Assembly: GCA_947466225.1 (NCBI GenBank)
Contig: CANIBL010000023.1
Location: forward strand, 1-35,478
Source of the DNA: Deltaproteobacteria bacterium
GTDB lineage: Bacteria; Bdellovibrionota_B; Oligoflexia; Oligoflexales; Bog-1112
Length of the DNA: 35,478 nucleotides
Direction of reading: 5' to 3'
The notes under the pieces are model-generated. The model did no database searches. It was not told where the DNA came from and was given only the letters and a program-made list of their open reading frames with translations. Below, piece by piece: positions 8,127-16,372 of the stretch (its first letter is position 1; every line of letters begins with the position of its first letter). The translations under genes were made by a program, and so were the position numbers.

Positions 8127-8976
8127 CCTGGGTTTTTTCCACCGAAGGAGTGAGGTCGTCTCTTTTCGTCAATCGTTAGGATGGAGTGGGGTTTGGGCGT
8201 TTTTAGCCCTTGGATTTGGTGCTGGGATGTACCATTTTTCAGGACCTGAAGCCGGTCTTGCCTTTTTTGCTGGGTATTTGTTGGAATGGTCTTTGAGTGT
8301 AGACAATTTGTTTGTGTTTATTAGTGTTTTTTCCTTTTTTGCTGTGCCGGCCGCTTTGCAGCATCGTGTTCTTTTTTGGGGTGTTTTGGGTGCTCTTGTG
8401 ATGCGTGCGGTTTGTGTTTTTTCCGGGGTCGCCTTACTCGACCAATTTCATTGGATTTTATGGGTGTTCGGGGTTTTTCTGGTTGGGACTGGGATTAAGC
8501 TAGCAATAGGGGAGAGCGTGCCTAAGGACCCACGGGAGCATTTTTTGGTTCGACAGATTACCCGATGGTTTCCCTTTACCTCTGTATATCACGAAGACCA
8601 TTTTTTCGTTCGAGAGAATGGGCGTCGGGTGGGAACCCCGCTCCTATTGGCTTTGGTTGTGATTGAAGCGACAGATTTACTCTTTGCTATGGATTCTATT
8701 CCCGCAGTTTTAGGGATTAGCACAGACCCTTTTGTTGTCTATACCTCCAATGTTTTTGCCATTTTGGGCCTTCGTTCTTTATATTTTGCTCTAGCTGGTC
8801 TTATCTCTTTCTTTCAGTTTTTGCGGTTCGGTTTGGCGGGGATTTTGGTCTTCATTGGGTGTAAGCTGTGCTTGGCTCCGTGGATTTCTGTCTCAACTGG
8901 GGTTTCCCTCTTAGTGGTGTTGAGCTGTTTGGTTCTCAGCATTCTTGCTTCTCTATTGGCAAAGGGTCGACAGTAG
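8059..8976 (+). CDS. TerC-family integral membrane protein
   Basis: TerC/Alx proteins are multi-spanning inner-membrane proteins linked to metal (Mn2+) export and, historically, tellurite resistance. The 305-residue form has about eight or nine hydrophobic segments and both family motifs: EWSLSVDNLFVF near residue 76 and EATDLLFAMDSIPAVLGIS near residue 203, whose acidic residues lie within membrane helices. I chose TTG at 8059 because GGAGAG sits 7 nt upstream and the N-terminus then matches TerC (PWIPWLVFHLFLLFALALDL). The frame stays open further upstream, inside the sigma-54 activator gene. The 68-bp overlap suggests translational coupling with that gene. Confidence 0.88.
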   Translation: MITHPWIPWLVFHLFLLFALALDLGFFHRRSEVVSFRQSLGWSGVWAFLALGFGAGMYHFSGPEAGLAFFAGYLLEWSLSVDNLFVFISVFSFFAVPAALQHRVLFWGVLGALVMRAVCVFSGVALLDQFHWILWVFGVFLVGTGIKLAIGESVPKDPREHFLVRQITRWFPFTSVYHEDHFFVRENGRRVGTPLLLALVVIEATDLLFAMDSIPAVLGISTDPFVVYTSNVFAILGLRSLYFALAGLISFFQFLRFGLAGILVFIGCKLCLAPWISVSTGVSLLVVLSCLVLSILASLLAKGRQ

Positions 8977-9017
8977 TAGGTTTGCTATATATATTGAACG
9001 CCGATGAAGAAGCCCTT

Positions 9018-9062
9018 TCTGTCATACCCAGACCGCCTCGGCCGTATGGGCATCTCCCTTGA
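9018..9062 (-). repeat. Half copy of the dispersed TIR repeat, reverse orientation
   Basis: This 45-bp stretch matches, with few differences, the reverse complement of the right half of the full element at 27158-27248. Shared blocks include GTCAT.CCCAG, CGCCTCGGCC and GGG.ATCTCC.TTGA. It lies in the 124-bp spacer between terC and metG, ending 38 bases before the metG ATG, and it supplies the spurious TTG start at 9059. Confidence 0.8.
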
Positions 9063-9100
9063 CCGAAAGGCACCCCCAAGCTGAATATGGATACCTCGTT

Positions 9101-10753
9101 ATGAAAAAAAAATTGATTACCTCCGCCCTTCCCTACGTGAACAATAGCCCTCATTTGGGCAATTTAATTGGGTGTGTTCTCTCTGCTGATGTCTACGCAA
9201 GGTTTTGTCGGCTTCGAGGGTATGAGACGCTATATGTATGTGGTACCGATGAATACGGAACTGCAACAGAAAAAAAAGCCCGCGAGAGTGGCGTAACTCC
9301 AAAAGAAATTTGCGATCGCTATTTTTCGATTCATAAAAAGATTTACGAATTTTTTCAAATTTCTTTCGATATTTTTGGACGGACGTCGGATCCCGTTCAT
9401 ACGGAAGTGGTGCAAAGAATATTTACAGATATGGACCCGGACCTTATCTGTGAGAAATCTTCGGAGCAACTCTATTGTGCAACGTGTGCAACGTTTCTTG
9501 CGGATCGATTTATTGTGGGGACCTGCCCTCATTGTAAAAGTAATGCAGCGCGTGGGGACCAGTGCGATCATTGTGGAAAGTTGCTGTCTGGTCTTGATGT
9601 AGTAGACCCGCTGTGTGCAACTTGTAATTCTAGCCCAGAAGTTCGAGAGACGCAGCATTTGTATATTCGATTGCCAGAGTTGCAAAAAAAATTGGCAGCC
9701 TGGCAAACAGAGTCCATAGCAAAAGGGGAGTGGACGGAAAATGCCGGTTCATTTACTGCCTCTTGGATGCAAGGAGAGCTATACGATCGACCCATTACGC
9801 GAGATTTACAATGGGGCGTTCCTGTTCCATACAAAGGATTTGAGAACAAGGTTTTCTACGTATGGTTTGATGCGCCAATTGGATATGTGTCGATTACGAA
9901 AAAAGCGTTGCCAGATACGTGGGAATCTTGGTGGAAAGACCCGGAGCATACAGAGCTCTATCAGTTCATGGCGAAGGACAATATTCTGTTTCACTCCGTA
10001 TTGTTTCCTGCCACGCAATTGGCCACTTCTGAAAATTGGACAAAGGTGCATCATTTAAACTCCACGGAGTATCTGAACTACGAAGATAAAAAATTTTCCA
10101 AATCAAACAATCGAGGGGTATTTGGAGAAGATGTGATGGAGCTGGGAATTTCTGTTGATCTCTGGAGATATTACTTGCTCTCGATTCGTCCGGAAAAACA
10201 GGATGCCTCTTTTTATTGGGAAGATTTTCGGCAGAGAGTGAATGGGGAGTTTATCGATACGGTCGCCAACTTGGTGAATCGAGTGCTGTCCTTTCTTGAT
10301 AAGCATTTTGAAGGACAGGTTCTCGATATTTCAAACTCTCTTCTCGTCAAAGACTTTTTGGATGATGTGCGAAAGCGAGAAGCAAAGATCACTGCGCTGC
10401 TAGAAAAAGTAGCACTGAAAGAAGCGTTGCATACTATCGTAGCGCTTGGAGCTCGTGCCAATCAATTCTTTCAAGAGCATGAGCCATGGAAGAAAATCAA
10501 AGAAGACCGGGCAGCAGCTCACGAAGTAGTCTCAGCGTTGGTGTATACCATTCGTGACTTGGCCATTCTGCTTGCACCTTATATGCCAGACACAACGAGG
10601 AAAATTTTGGCTTTCTTCGAGGCGGAGACGGTATCTTGGCATGAGCTGGGTTCGTTTTCTGGGCTTGAAACCTGTCGTGTGCAAAAGCCGGAGATTTTAT
10701 ATCCGAAGATTGAGAAAGAGACCTTAGCGGAGCTTCAAGTTCGATTTGGGTAG
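9101..10753 (+). CDS. metG: Methionyl-tRNA synthetase
   Basis: Charges tRNA-Met with methionine for initiation and elongation. Class I signatures are present: HLGN at residues 18-21 and KFSKS at 331-335 (the KMSKS loop with Phe replacing Met). The connective peptide holds four CxxC knuckles (CATC, CPHC, CDHC, CATC), the two-zinc arrangement of MetG type 1. The 550 residues end just after the anticodon-binding helical domain, so the optional C-terminal tRNA-binding (Trbp111-like) domain is missing, as in many bacteria. I chose ATG at 9101; the upstream extension from 9059 is encoded by a repeat. The ribosome binding site is weak. Confidence 0.95.
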   Translation: MKKKLITSALPYVNNSPHLGNLIGCVLSADVYARFCRLRGYETLYVCGTDEYGTATEKKARESGVTPKEICDRYFSIHKKIYEFFQISFDIFGRTSDPVHTEVVQRIFTDMDPDLICEKSSEQLYCATCATFLADRFIVGTCPHCKSNAARGDQCDHCGKLLSGLDVVDPLCATCNSSPEVRETQHLYIRLPELQKKLAAWQTESIAKGEWTENAGSFTASWMQGELYDRPITRDLQWGVPVPYKGFENKVFYVWFDAPIGYVSITKKALPDTWESWWKDPEHTELYQFMAKDNILFHSVLFPATQLATSENWTKVHHLNSTEYLNYEDKKFSKSNNRGVFGEDVMELGISVDLWRYYLLSIRPEKQDASFYWEDFRQRVNGEFIDTVANLVNRVLSFLDKHFEGQVLDISNSLLVKDFLDDVRKREAKITALLEKVALKEALHTIVALGARANQFFQEHEPWKKIKEDRAAAHEVVSALVYTIRDLAILLAPYMPDTTRKILAFFEAETVSWHELGSFSGLETCRVQKPEILYPKIEKETLAELQVRFG

Positions 10754-10809
10754 AGCTTCTTAAAAGATCCTGCGATTTAAGCGTGTTATGTGGATCTTGC
10801 TCCCTTCTT

Positions 10810-10853
10810 AAAAGTATTGTATCATACAATATATGGTATAATACAATACTTTT
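10810..10853 (+). promoter_or_regulatory. Palindromic promoter/operator of the nucleotidyltransferase cassette
   Basis: Perfect 13-bp inverted repeat arms, AAAAGTATTGTAT (10810-10822) and ATACAATACTTTT (10841-10853), flank an 18-bp centre. That centre contains a third half-site, ATACAAT (10824-10830). An extended -10 promoter TGGTATAAT (10834-10842) overlaps the right arm, and the first ATG follows at 10865 behind GGTGG. An inverted repeat straddling the -10 is the usual layout of an autorepressed cassette. A terminator role for metG is less likely because the arms enclose a promoter and lack a long T run. Confidence 0.7.
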
Positions 10854-10864
10854 GGGTGGAAAAA

Positions 10865-11389
10865 ATGGAAGTCATAGATGTAGTGAAACGGTTTGATGAA
10901 TATCTAGCGGTAAGAAACTATACCTTTGAAGCCACCATCGTAGGGGGCGCTGCCTTGAGCCTCCTGCAAGTTATTTCTCGTGTAACAAACGACATTGATA
11001 TTATTACGCCTGGGCGTCTTCCAGCTTTTATTCAGAAAGCCGCGGAAGATTTTGCTATAGACGAGCAATTGCCTGTGGGTTGGTTGAATTGTGGACCATC
11101 TGATGTGGGTCGATATTTACCAGTAGGATGGGAGAGTCGATGTAGATCCGTTTATGACGGGGTCAGCTTGCGATTGATTACACTGGGGCGTCTTGAAATG
11201 CTGATGACCAAGTGTTGGGCATATTGTGATCGAGAGCGTGATTTGCAGGATATTGTTGCATTACGACCGACTGTCGATGAAATCGATACTATCATTGAGT
11301 GGCTGATCCCTTTGGATGCGAATCCAGGATGGCCTGCATATGTGGAGAAGCTTTTTTCCGCTTTGAAGCTAAAAATAGTAGAAGGATAA
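10865..11389 (+). CDS. Nucleotidyltransferase-fold protein (DUF6036/AbiEii-like), possible toxin
   Basis: The 174-residue product has the minimal nucleotidyltransferase pattern: IVGGAALSLL at about residues 25-34, followed by RVTNDIDII at about 40-48. The GG and the D.D metal-binding pair are both kept. This is the signature of DUF6036-type and AbiEii-type proteins, several of which are the toxic half of two-gene systems. ATG at 10865 was chosen over the upstream start at 10790, because GGTGG precedes it and the palindromic promoter lies in between. Its stop is one base before the start of the next gene, so the pair must be an operon. Toxicity is inferred from family and context only. Confidence 0.7.
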   Translation: MEVIDVVKRFDEYLAVRNYTFEATIVGGAALSLLQVISRVTNDIDIITPGRLPAFIQKAAEDFAIDEQLPVGWLNCGPSDVGRYLPVGWESRCRSVYDGVSLRLITLGRLEMLMTKCWAYCDRERDLQDIVALRPTVDEIDTIIEWLIPLDANPGWPAYVEKLFSALKLKIVEG

Positions 11390-11390
11390 T

Positions 11391-12026
11391 ATGCAACAAG
11401 AGTTATATGCCAACCTAGGATCTATCGGTATCAGTGTCTCTTCTACTTCGATACGAAATATATATGCCGACATCGAAAGAACCTTGATTGCAGCTGCCTG
11501 TGCAGTTCCAAATGATCCTCGACTGCTTAGCCTTTGTTTATCTTGGATTTCGGTTTATGGGGAAAAGGTAAATTTAGATCGAGTAAAGAAATTGGCGCAA
11601 GAGACACCTGCACCTTGGCTGATACTCTTTGCAAAATTTGGTTTGTTTTGTCGTCAGTCGAGATGGAAAGTTTTGCTTGGAGATCCAGGCGGGGTTTTTG
11701 CCAATGGGGACATTGAAACGGCAAAACTTCGGATTTCTCTTCGAGGAGAAGAGGCGTGGGCTAAAGATAGTGGATTTTTGATCCCAGTTGGATCAGAGCC
11801 GATTGACAAAAAATGGATTCTAGCGCCAGAGCGGTTGGCAAAAGTGAATCGACATTTTCGAAACAAGCTGATCTATGGTGCAAACTGGCGGGCAGATATC
11901 GCAACGGCGCTCGAGCAAGGGGCAAAAAATGCGTTTCAGGCTGCAAAGATGAGTCAGTCTTCTTATGAACCAGCTCATCGCGTTTGTGCAGATTTCAAGG
12001 CTGCTGGATGGCCTGTTCAAACATAA
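11391..12026 (+). CDS. Partner of the nucleotidyltransferase, putative DNA-binding protein of unknown family
   Basis: I do not recognise a named family for this 211-residue protein. It starts one base after the preceding stop, with GAAGGA as ribosome binding site (GAAGGATAATATG). The N-terminal half is helical and hydrophobic (residues 20-90). The middle is beta-rich. The last 35 residues (NAFQAAKMSQSSYEPAHRV and the following CADFKAAGW) look like a helix-turn-helix. That would suit an antitoxin or repressor acting on the palindrome at 10810-10853. Position, order and size fit a nucleotidyltransferase toxin with its cognate regulator, although in AbiE the antitoxin gene usually comes first. 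Confidence 0.6.
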   Translation: MQQELYANLGSIGISVSSTSIRNIYADIERTLIAAACAVPNDPRLLSLCLSWISVYGEKVNLDRVKKLAQETPAPWLILFAKFGLFCRQSRWKVLLGDPGGVFANGDIETAKLRISLRGEEAWAKDSGFLIPVGSEPIDKKWILAPERLAKVNRHFRNKLIYGANWRADIATALEQGAKNAFQAAKMSQSSYEPAHRVCADFKAAGWPVQT

Positions 12027-12490
12027 TGATCATACGTTACTGTTGCGCGCAAAGTATATTGGATGGTTGTTGCAAGAGATCTGGGTTACGTTGTTATTGC
12101 CTTGGCAGTATGAACCCCAGAATGGAGTATCTATAGGAGTGGCACTGATATCATCTGCCCTGGTTGTATCTGCTGCTGGAAGCGGGTCCCCATTTCTTCA
12201 ATGGAGTTTGAGGGAATCGAAGAAGTGTACGGGCTCTCTGCGGGTGCATTTTGCGCAACTTATGCTGTGATCTTGGCAATGGAACTTTGGTCGACAGCCT
12301 CTCTTTGAGATTCTGTTGTTTGGTTGCTTTTGGAGCAAGCCAAAATCCCACACAAGAGCAGCACCCATTTTTGGGGTATATATATTGTCTCTCCTATAGA
12401 ATCAAGATTATCTATAGATCATAGCTTATGGATTCAAGGACGAGTAGGGCTTTGGTTGTGACGTGATGGCTCGCTTAGGTCGGTGGGATT
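12027..12490 (+). other. 464-bp gap, possibly a decayed membrane-protein gene
   Basis: No intact gene is supported. One plus frame stays open to 12270 and reads as hydrophobic segments (for example YIGWLLQEIWVTLLLPW). Another frame from about 12190 to 12460, broken by one TGA near 12306, contains GLSAGAFCATYAVILAMELW. Two successive hydrophobic fragments in shifted frames could be the ruins of a membrane protein gene. I could not name a family and there is no convincing start. Confidence 0.3.
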
Positions 12491-13012
12491 TTACGGTTTA
12501 TAGGCAGGTGGTGGGTCTTTGTGTATTGACTGTGTTGTGTTGAGATCGGATGTCTGAATGCGTGGCCTACTATAAAAGGCAGCAAAATCTGTATCATTTT
12601 CAAATAGCTGTCTCCCGTTTGGGCTTCTCGTCTGTCGATGTTGAGTCAGATAGTTGTTGTAAGCGTCTCTGGTGTTTTCTCCTTCGTCCTCAGCTTGCTC
12701 TTTCCACTGTCCCAGAGCCACTCTGGCGCGCTCATAGAGACGCGCTCTACGAGTAGAAGGACAGGTAAAAGTTTCGGAGCATATGTTTAATAACAGGCAA
12801 GGAACGCAACAAGGGCAACATACAACCTGACATAACGCTCTGCTTAGGCTGACTTCTGGTGCACAGCCATTCTCTTGAGAAAAACGTGCAATAAGTTTAG
12901 CTGCTTGCTGTTGGGGGCTCAAAGAGTCTTCGCTGGCAAGTCCTACATGGGAGGACAGCGCGCACAGCACGGCCCATACCAACCCAGTATAACGAATCCA
13001 CTTTGCTAGCAT
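12491..13012 (-). CDS. Small exported Cys-rich protein with a C-terminal PPxY motif, unknown function
   Basis: I do not recognise this 173-residue protein. An N-terminal signal peptide (residues 1-26, cleavage near GLA-SE) is followed by a cluster of eight cysteines within 26 residues (CQVVCCPCCVPC, then two more). The rest is charged and helical (RLYERARVALGQWKEQAEDE). The protein ends in DPPPAYKP, which contains the PPxY form recognised by WW domains of eukaryotic proteins. The Cys cluster might bind metal or form disulfides after export. AAAGGA lies upstream of ATG 13012. It is downstream of, and codirectional with, the TonB receptor. Confidence 0.55.
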   Translation of the reverse strand: MLAKWIRYTGLVWAVLCALSSHVGLASEDSLSPQQQAAKLIARFSQENGCAPEVSLSRALCQVVCCPCCVPCLLLNICSETFTCPSTRRARLYERARVALGQWKEQAEDEGENTRDAYNNYLTQHRQTRSPNGRQLFENDTDFAAFYSRPRIQTSDLNTTQSIHKDPPPAYKP

Positions 13013-13043
13013 CGAGGGGTTCCTTTCAGGGGATGTTCAGCCA

Positions 13044-13082
13044 ACCATATTAAGTATGGTATAACCTGTTGAATAAACAGGT
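13044..13082. other. Two consecutive small hairpins between TonB receptor and Cys-rich gene
   Basis: ACCATA/TATGGT (13044-13049 with 13055-13060) and ACCTGTT/AACAGGT (13064-13070 with 13076-13082) each form a perfect stem with a 5-nt loop, four bases apart. They lie just after the receptor stop (minus strand) and before the next start. They could be an attenuating terminator, though neither is followed by a clear T run, or operator sites. Confidence 0.45.
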
Positions 13083-13096
13083 CTATATATCTGGTT

Positions 13097-15049
13097 TTAC
13101 AACTGCGCTTCTACATAAATCGTAGCGTGCCGGCCTGGGAGTGGATAGCCGTTCTGTTCGCTATACGCGGTATACCCCTTCTGGCGAGGTTCTGTTGTGG
13201 AGTAGATCGCACCTCGCTGGGTATTGAGTAGATTGTTGAGGCATATGCCCCAGTGAAATGCAGTCCCTGCTGTACCATCGAGCGATATATCATGAATCCA
13301 CATTTCAGGGCCCCCAATGGCGTTATCAGGGTCTCGGTATATCACACTTTGATAGCGACTATGCCAACGAGGTGTAAGAGGACCCCATTGGTAGGTGATC
13401 TCTCCTGTCCATGTCCAAGCGGGAATAGAGGGGATTTTCCGAGTTTGGGTTTCCATAAAAGCCAAGGGCTCAAGATAGGCAACTCCAGAGAGTAGGCCGA
13501 GTTTGTTACAGCGCATATCGAGATTGCCTTCGAGCCCTCGAATTCGCGTGTGTTCCAGGTTAACAGCTTTGCTTCCAGCATACGCTGGGACAAAGACGAT
13601 TTTGTCTCGTATCTGATCTTCAAAATATGCGCTAGAAAGAGTATCACCAAATTTTTGCCACCGAACCCCAAGCTCTCGATGCTGGATTGCTTCCGGTTGT
13701 AACGCCTCGTTACCAGCAAAAGCCCCTCCATCGCCAAAGGATTCTAGCAAACTCGGTAACCGTTGGCTTTGTCCATGGGTGATATAAGCAGTCCAGGCTT
13801 GGTGGGTATGGGAGGCTGTAACTTGAGAAGCGGGAGCATGCCTCCAACTCGTATCAACATCTGGTGTGTCTCGATGAGCGCGCAGCTGGGTTTTGAGTTC
13901 AAGGGCACTTTGCGTCCAAACGGCTATGGAGATGCCTTGGTAGCCAATCCAACTTTCACGTTTAAGGGCTTGCGGGGTTGCCCCCAGACTTTGGGTTGCA
14001 AGTTGCATGCGTCCATAGCGCACATGAGAGAGAAAGTGCCACCCAGTTGGATTGTCCCAATTGGCTTGAATTGCTGTTTGATGGAGCGCAGTAGTAGTTT
14101 CAGCTGATTGTTGGAAGCTTTGATACTGCCCTTGGGTCGATTTCCCATCTTGGCGTACGAGCAGGTGAGTGGAAAGTTCGCTAGGTACAAAAGGAAAGTG
14201 TATACGAGCCGGGGTATACCGATAGGTAGCCGCGTAGAGGCTGCCTTTCCAGCTTTGTCTTAGCGAAGACTCCACATCTCCCGGACCTGGAATTCCTCCC
14301 TGCCCGCCATAGAGAAGGCTATGCACGGTACCGGTGTGGCGCCCCTGCTCGAGGGAGACAGAGGGGAATAGCAGCCATGAGCGTGCATCATTGTTGTCGC
14401 GCCATGTAATGTAATCATCCTCGGGATTATAGGGGGTACCATTGTCGCTGTAGTACGAGTAGCGACCCTTTGTCTCATGGGTGCGCCCATAGAGGGAGGC
14501 GCGTATCTGGAGTTCCGTTTTGGTAGAAGGGGCATATTGCTGCAGGGTCCAGAGAGAGTGGCCGAATGGAGTGCCATAGGCTGAGCCAAATTGGGCGGAA
14601 GAGGTAAAAAAAGGCCGTGAGGTAAAGGCAATGGAGCCGAGTTGGCTTGTGCTGGGTAGCGCCATGGGTGTGGCACCCTCATAGAGAGTCAGCTCGCCAA
14701 ATGGTTTGATATCCAATCCGATAAGCAACGGATAGGCAAGAGGCGGATCTACGAGCAGAAAGTCATCGAACCACACTTCGCAAAATCGACTGTCTTGCCC
14801 TCGAATGCGCGGGGCAGAAAACCCCAGAGTTTGGGTTCCCGTTTGCTCAGTTTGAGCTGCGGGGAGGTTGTGAAAGTGGGCACTGGGATCGAAGCGGCTG
14901 GCCTCTGTGGGGTGCCAGGTGCGATGTTGTCCAGCATGGGCGCGATAGACGGTTTCGCGGTGGTCCCCGCGGATAATAACGGGCTCTTCTTGGGCATATC
15001 CCCATAGAGGGGAGAGGGCCCAGGCAATGCTACAAAGCCAACGCACCAT
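13097..15049 (-). CDS. TonB-dependent outer-membrane receptor
   Basis: This is a ligand-gated outer-membrane beta-barrel that imports scarce nutrients using TonB energy. It has a signal peptide (residues 1-20) and a reduced plug domain with RIRGQDSRFCEVWFDD at 81-96. A long barrel of alternating aromatic/polar strands follows, including the usual ESFGDGGAFAGNEALQPE-type loop (LxPE motif, near residue 440). The last strand, GYPLPGRHATIYVEAQL, has the family's G.P.PGR pattern and ends in a hydrophobic residue. At 650 residues it is on the short side. Its ATG lies inside the 3' end of the lipoprotein gene (20-bp overlap), so the two are translated together. Substrate unknown; no riboswitch was seen upstream. 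Confidence 0.88.
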   Translation of the reverse strand: MVRWLCSIAWALSPLWGYAQEEPVIIRGDHRETVYRAHAGQHRTWHPTEASRFDPSAHFHNLPAAQTEQTGTQTLGFSAPRIRGQDSRFCEVWFDDFLLVDPPLAYPLLIGLDIKPFGELTLYEGATPMALPSTSQLGSIAFTSRPFFTSSAQFGSAYGTPFGHSLWTLQQYAPSTKTELQIRASLYGRTHETKGRYSYYSDNGTPYNPEDDYITWRDNNDARSWLLFPSVSLEQGRHTGTVHSLLYGGQGGIPGPGDVESSLRQSWKGSLYAATYRYTPARIHFPFVPSELSTHLLVRQDGKSTQGQYQSFQQSAETTTALHQTAIQANWDNPTGWHFLSHVRYGRMQLATQSLGATPQALKRESWIGYQGISIAVWTQSALELKTQLRAHRDTPDVDTSWRHAPASQVTASHTHQAWTAYITHGQSQRLPSLLESFGDGGAFAGNEALQPEAIQHRELGVRWQKFGDTLSSAYFEDQIRDKIVFVPAYAGSKAVNLEHTRIRGLEGNLDMRCNKLGLLSGVAYLEPLAFMETQTRKIPSIPAWTWTGEITYQWGPLTPRWHSRYQSVIYRDPDNAIGGPEMWIHDISLDGTAGTAFHWGICLNNLLNTQRGAIYSTTEPRQKGYTAYSEQNGYPLPGRHATIYVEAQL

Positions 15050-16184
15050 TATAGGGAATTCTTTCTAGCTCCATGCGGTGCAGAACTTTTTGGGTTTGGC
15101 TATGCAAGAGGGTCAATGTGCCACCATTTTGGGTCGCATTTCCAACGAACAAGGTGTGGCTGGTGGTGTCAAGTAGGAGTAGCGGAGAGCCTTGGGTGGA
15201 AAGAGGCATAGAAAATTCCTCTGCCATGGTGGAAAAAGAGTCAGGTTCCCAAAAAAAGCGCACCAACCGTCGGATACTGGGTTGTGTGGAAGAGGTTACC
15301 ATCGCAAAAGCTTCGTGCGGAGTTGAGCCTGCAATTGCGGTGCCATAAGACTGCCAAAACTGGGGAGAGAAACTCTGGGTGGCAGAAAGGGCTTGGTCAG
15401 CAAAAGAAAACCAACTCCGGCCTGCTTTGCATCCATTGTTTGTGAGAGAGGGGGAACAAAGTCCCAGAATGCCAACCCCTTTTGCCGCAGGATGCAGAAA
15501 CCGAGGCGAACTCATGGTAAGTGGGAGAGAGTTTCGCCATGTCAGTCTAGCCTGTTGATCTTCTTCCCAGATGGAGAGGCTTTGCGCATGATTTGCGTGG
15601 TAGCTGGTATCCAGCCCATGGGTGAGGGCCAATATGTAGAAGGTGCCATTGATCTGTACACGCAAGAGGTCACTGCCAAGCTCAGCTTGATCTACCAACC
15701 GGGCTGGTGCCGTGTAGCGGGCTACAACTTCCAGTGTTTTGGTATGCAGTTGCACCAATGTGGCGGAGTTTCCATCGTTTACCAACAGATCTCCATTGCT
15801 AAGGGTTACACCGCTTTGAATGTTGAGCTTGGGTGTCGCTTGTTGGGAGAGGGGTTGCCGGGTGGTGCGATCCAAGAAAAAGGCGTTGTTGCTGAGGTGG
15901 GATCGGTTAGCCACCAAAAGGCGATCTAGGCTCCAGAGTAGCCAAGGGTCGCCCGATTCTCCCCCGAGGGTTTTCTCTACATGGCCTGTGCGAAAATCCA
16001 TGCGGTACAAAGCGGAGCTGGTATAGCGTATATCGGTGGCAGTAAAAAATAGCGATGAAAAACGGGAGGTTGGAAGGTGGAATCCGGCTGGAGGCGTACT
16101 CTCTTCTTGAGAAGAGATCGGGCCTTGGCAGCCTACAAGCCAAGATATGGCGCCAATATAAAACAGAGTAAGGTGTCTTTTCAT
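15030..16184 (-). CDS. Lipoprotein, probable beta-propeller partner of the TonB receptor
   Basis: The 384-residue product has a lipoprotein signal with lipobox LVGC (Cys near residue 18). Repeated short blades with patterns such as LSNGDLLVNDG, SLSIWEED and TLFVGNATQ suggest a YncE/PQQ-like beta-propeller. Surface or periplasmic propeller lipoproteins encoded next to TonB receptors often take part in substrate capture; that role is inferred here from the overlap with the receptor gene. ATG at 16184 was chosen over the longer frame because GGAGG lies 8 nt upstream and only this start gives a signal peptide. It begins the minus-strand operon and is divergent from the MFS gene. Confidence 0.72.
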   Translation of the reverse strand: MKRHLTLFYIGAISWLVGCQGPISSQEESTPPAGFHLPTSRFSSLFFTATDIRYTSSALYRMDFRTGHVEKTLGGESGDPWLLWSLDRLLVANRSHLSNNAFFLDRTTRQPLSQQATPKLNIQSGVTLSNGDLLVNDGNSATLVQLHTKTLEVVARYTAPARLVDQAELGSDLLRVQINGTFYILALTHGLDTSYHANHAQSLSIWEEDQQARLTWRNSLPLTMSSPRFLHPAAKGVGILGLCSPSLTNNGCKAGRSWFSFADQALSATQSFSPQFWQSYGTAIAGSTPHEAFAMVTSSTQPSIRRLVRFFWEPDSFSTMAEEFSMPLSTQGSPLLLLDTTSHTLFVGNATQNGGTLTLLHSQTQKVLHRMELERIPYNGALAL

Positions 16185-16248
16185 ATAACGTTCCTCCGTG
16201 TAGTGCGTTCTTTCCGTTATGGAAGATCCCCTACACGCTTTTGGATCG

Positions 16249-16262
16249 CTGGGCATGACGGA
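16249..16262 (+). repeat. Right-end fragment of the dispersed TIR repeat
   Basis: CTGGGCATGACGGA is identical to the terminal 14 bp of the full element at 27158-27248. The preceding bases (AGATCCCC, GGATCG) only loosely resemble its interior. It lies in the 188-bp divergent spacer between the lipoprotein and MFS genes; no clear promoter was identified there. Confidence 0.6.
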
Positions 16263-16372
16263 TCCTCCTTTGAAGTACAGGGAGGAGGGGGGGATGTCAA
16301 AAGATTTGCACATTTGTATGATAAAATGGTATTGGCTACAGCATTCGAGACCCAACGCTACATAGATATATC

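Noticed and set aside
9059..9100. Upstream TTG start for metG giving 14 more residues
   Set aside because: The extension begins in a dispersed repeat and precedes the conserved MKKKLITSALPYVN start.
9230..9706. 158-residue minus-strand open frame inside metG
   Set aside because: It is antisense to the catalytic and zinc-knuckle region of methionyl-tRNA synthetase.
10765..10799. metG terminator (AAGATCC/GGATCTT stem)
   Set aside because: The loop is 21 nt and no T run follows, so it is not convincing.
16185..16372. Cobalamin riboswitch before the lipoprotein/TonB receptor operon
   Set aside because: The B12-box and conserved core segments are absent; the spacer instead contains a repeat fragment.
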